From Engraulis encrasicolus (taxonomy: Eukaryota > Chordata > Actinopteri > Clupeiformes > Engraulidae): 64,000 nucleotides of DNA. Below are positions 63,660 through 64,000 of the stretch, in pieces (position 1 is the first letter of the stretch; each line of letters opens with the position of its first letter). The notes under the pieces were generated by a model. It made no database searches. It was not told where the DNA came from and saw only the letters and a list, made by a program, of their open reading frames with translations. Both the position numbers and the translations under genes were made by a program. The stretch lies in the NCBI RefSeq assembly GCF_034702125.1, contig NC_085876.1, positions 19,907,578 through 19,971,577 on the forward strand, written 5' to 3'.

Positions 63660-64000
63660 GCTTCATTAGTCTATTCTTTTACTTTACTTTTACTTTAGCC
63701 TATATACACCTCTGTAAATAACCCACACAGCCACTTGTGAACAGATTTCCAAAGGGAGTCATGACAAAGTCAGGTGCAATGTTTCTCAAATGACCTATAG
63801 GTGACCTATAGGTCACCAAATGACCTACTAACAACAACCCACAATCCAGCTGTCAACATTGAGACAAACAAATGAAGCTGGATCTGGTAGCCTACAGGCC
63901 TGGGCATACTTCTCAAAATCAAAAACTTTACTCATGAAATTTTAGCCCACGCATCCATCAGAGTATGGCATTTATTTCAGCATGTGACTAAAATAATGAT
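62431..64000. other. Gene-free terminal stretch
   Basis: Holds a hAT-like fragment at about 62970-63130 and a long (ATT)n tract at 63516-63659. No exon recognised. Confidence 0.6.
63516..63659. repeat. (ATT)n microsatellite
   Basis: About 140 bp of ATT/TTTAT repeats. The polyasparagine and polyisoleucine frames are artefacts. Confidence 0.95.

Overview
This is nuclear DNA from a vertebrate, most likely a teleost fish. Genes are split by GT-AG introns, the exons are GC-rich islands in AT-rich DNA, and the rest is packed with (CA)n and (TC)n microsatellites, tRNA-derived SINEs, hAT and piggyBac-like MITEs and fish-type LINEs. There are no bacterial operons, rRNA genes or CRISPR arrays. The species cannot be fixed from the sequence.

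Five host genes can be supported. (1) sqle, squalene monooxygenase, occupies 972-14483 on the + strand. Ten exons are visible and the N-terminal exon(s) lie upstream of the window. All hallmark FAD/NADPH motifs are present, but exon 8 has a frame disruption next to its donor site. (2) abra (STARS, actin-binding Rho-activating protein) lies at 23765-27042 on the + strand in three coding exons and ends in a costars domain. Its first intron is almost exactly one hAT-like MITE whose target-site duplication supplies the splice sites. (3-5) Three secreted single-domain jacalin-type lectins of the ZG16 type lie at 34636-36750 (+), 40378-43060 (-) and 52448-54664 (-). They share the same three-coding-exon layout and intron phases and form a local duplicated cluster. 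In all three, the Asp of the canonical sugar-binding GxxxD motif is replaced by Thr.

Layout: 1-971 is microsatellite-rich intron or upstream DNA of sqle. 0.97-16 kb is sqle and its 3' UTR. 16-23.7 kb is gene-free, with MITEs, a large (CA/TG)n block and a 33-bp minisatellite. 23.7-28.5 kb is abra plus decayed tandem copies of its 3' end. 28.5-34.1 kb is gene-free and holds a solo LTR nested in a hAT copy and a SINE nested in a MITE. 34.1-56.2 kb is the lectin cluster, with nested hAT elements (48.7-51.5 kb) between lectins B and C. 56.2-64 kb is gene-free, with an L2-like LINE split by a TA-flanked DNA transposon and a second LINE fragment.

sqle serves sterol synthesis in the ER, abra serves actin/SRF signalling in muscle, and the lectins are secreted. 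There is no sign that they form one pathway. The most unusual items are the MITE-made intron of abra, the shared Asp-to-Thr change in the lectins, the sqle exon 8 frameshift and a set of foldback elements with a common core but unrelated arms. Repeat family names are from recognition only; no database was searched.
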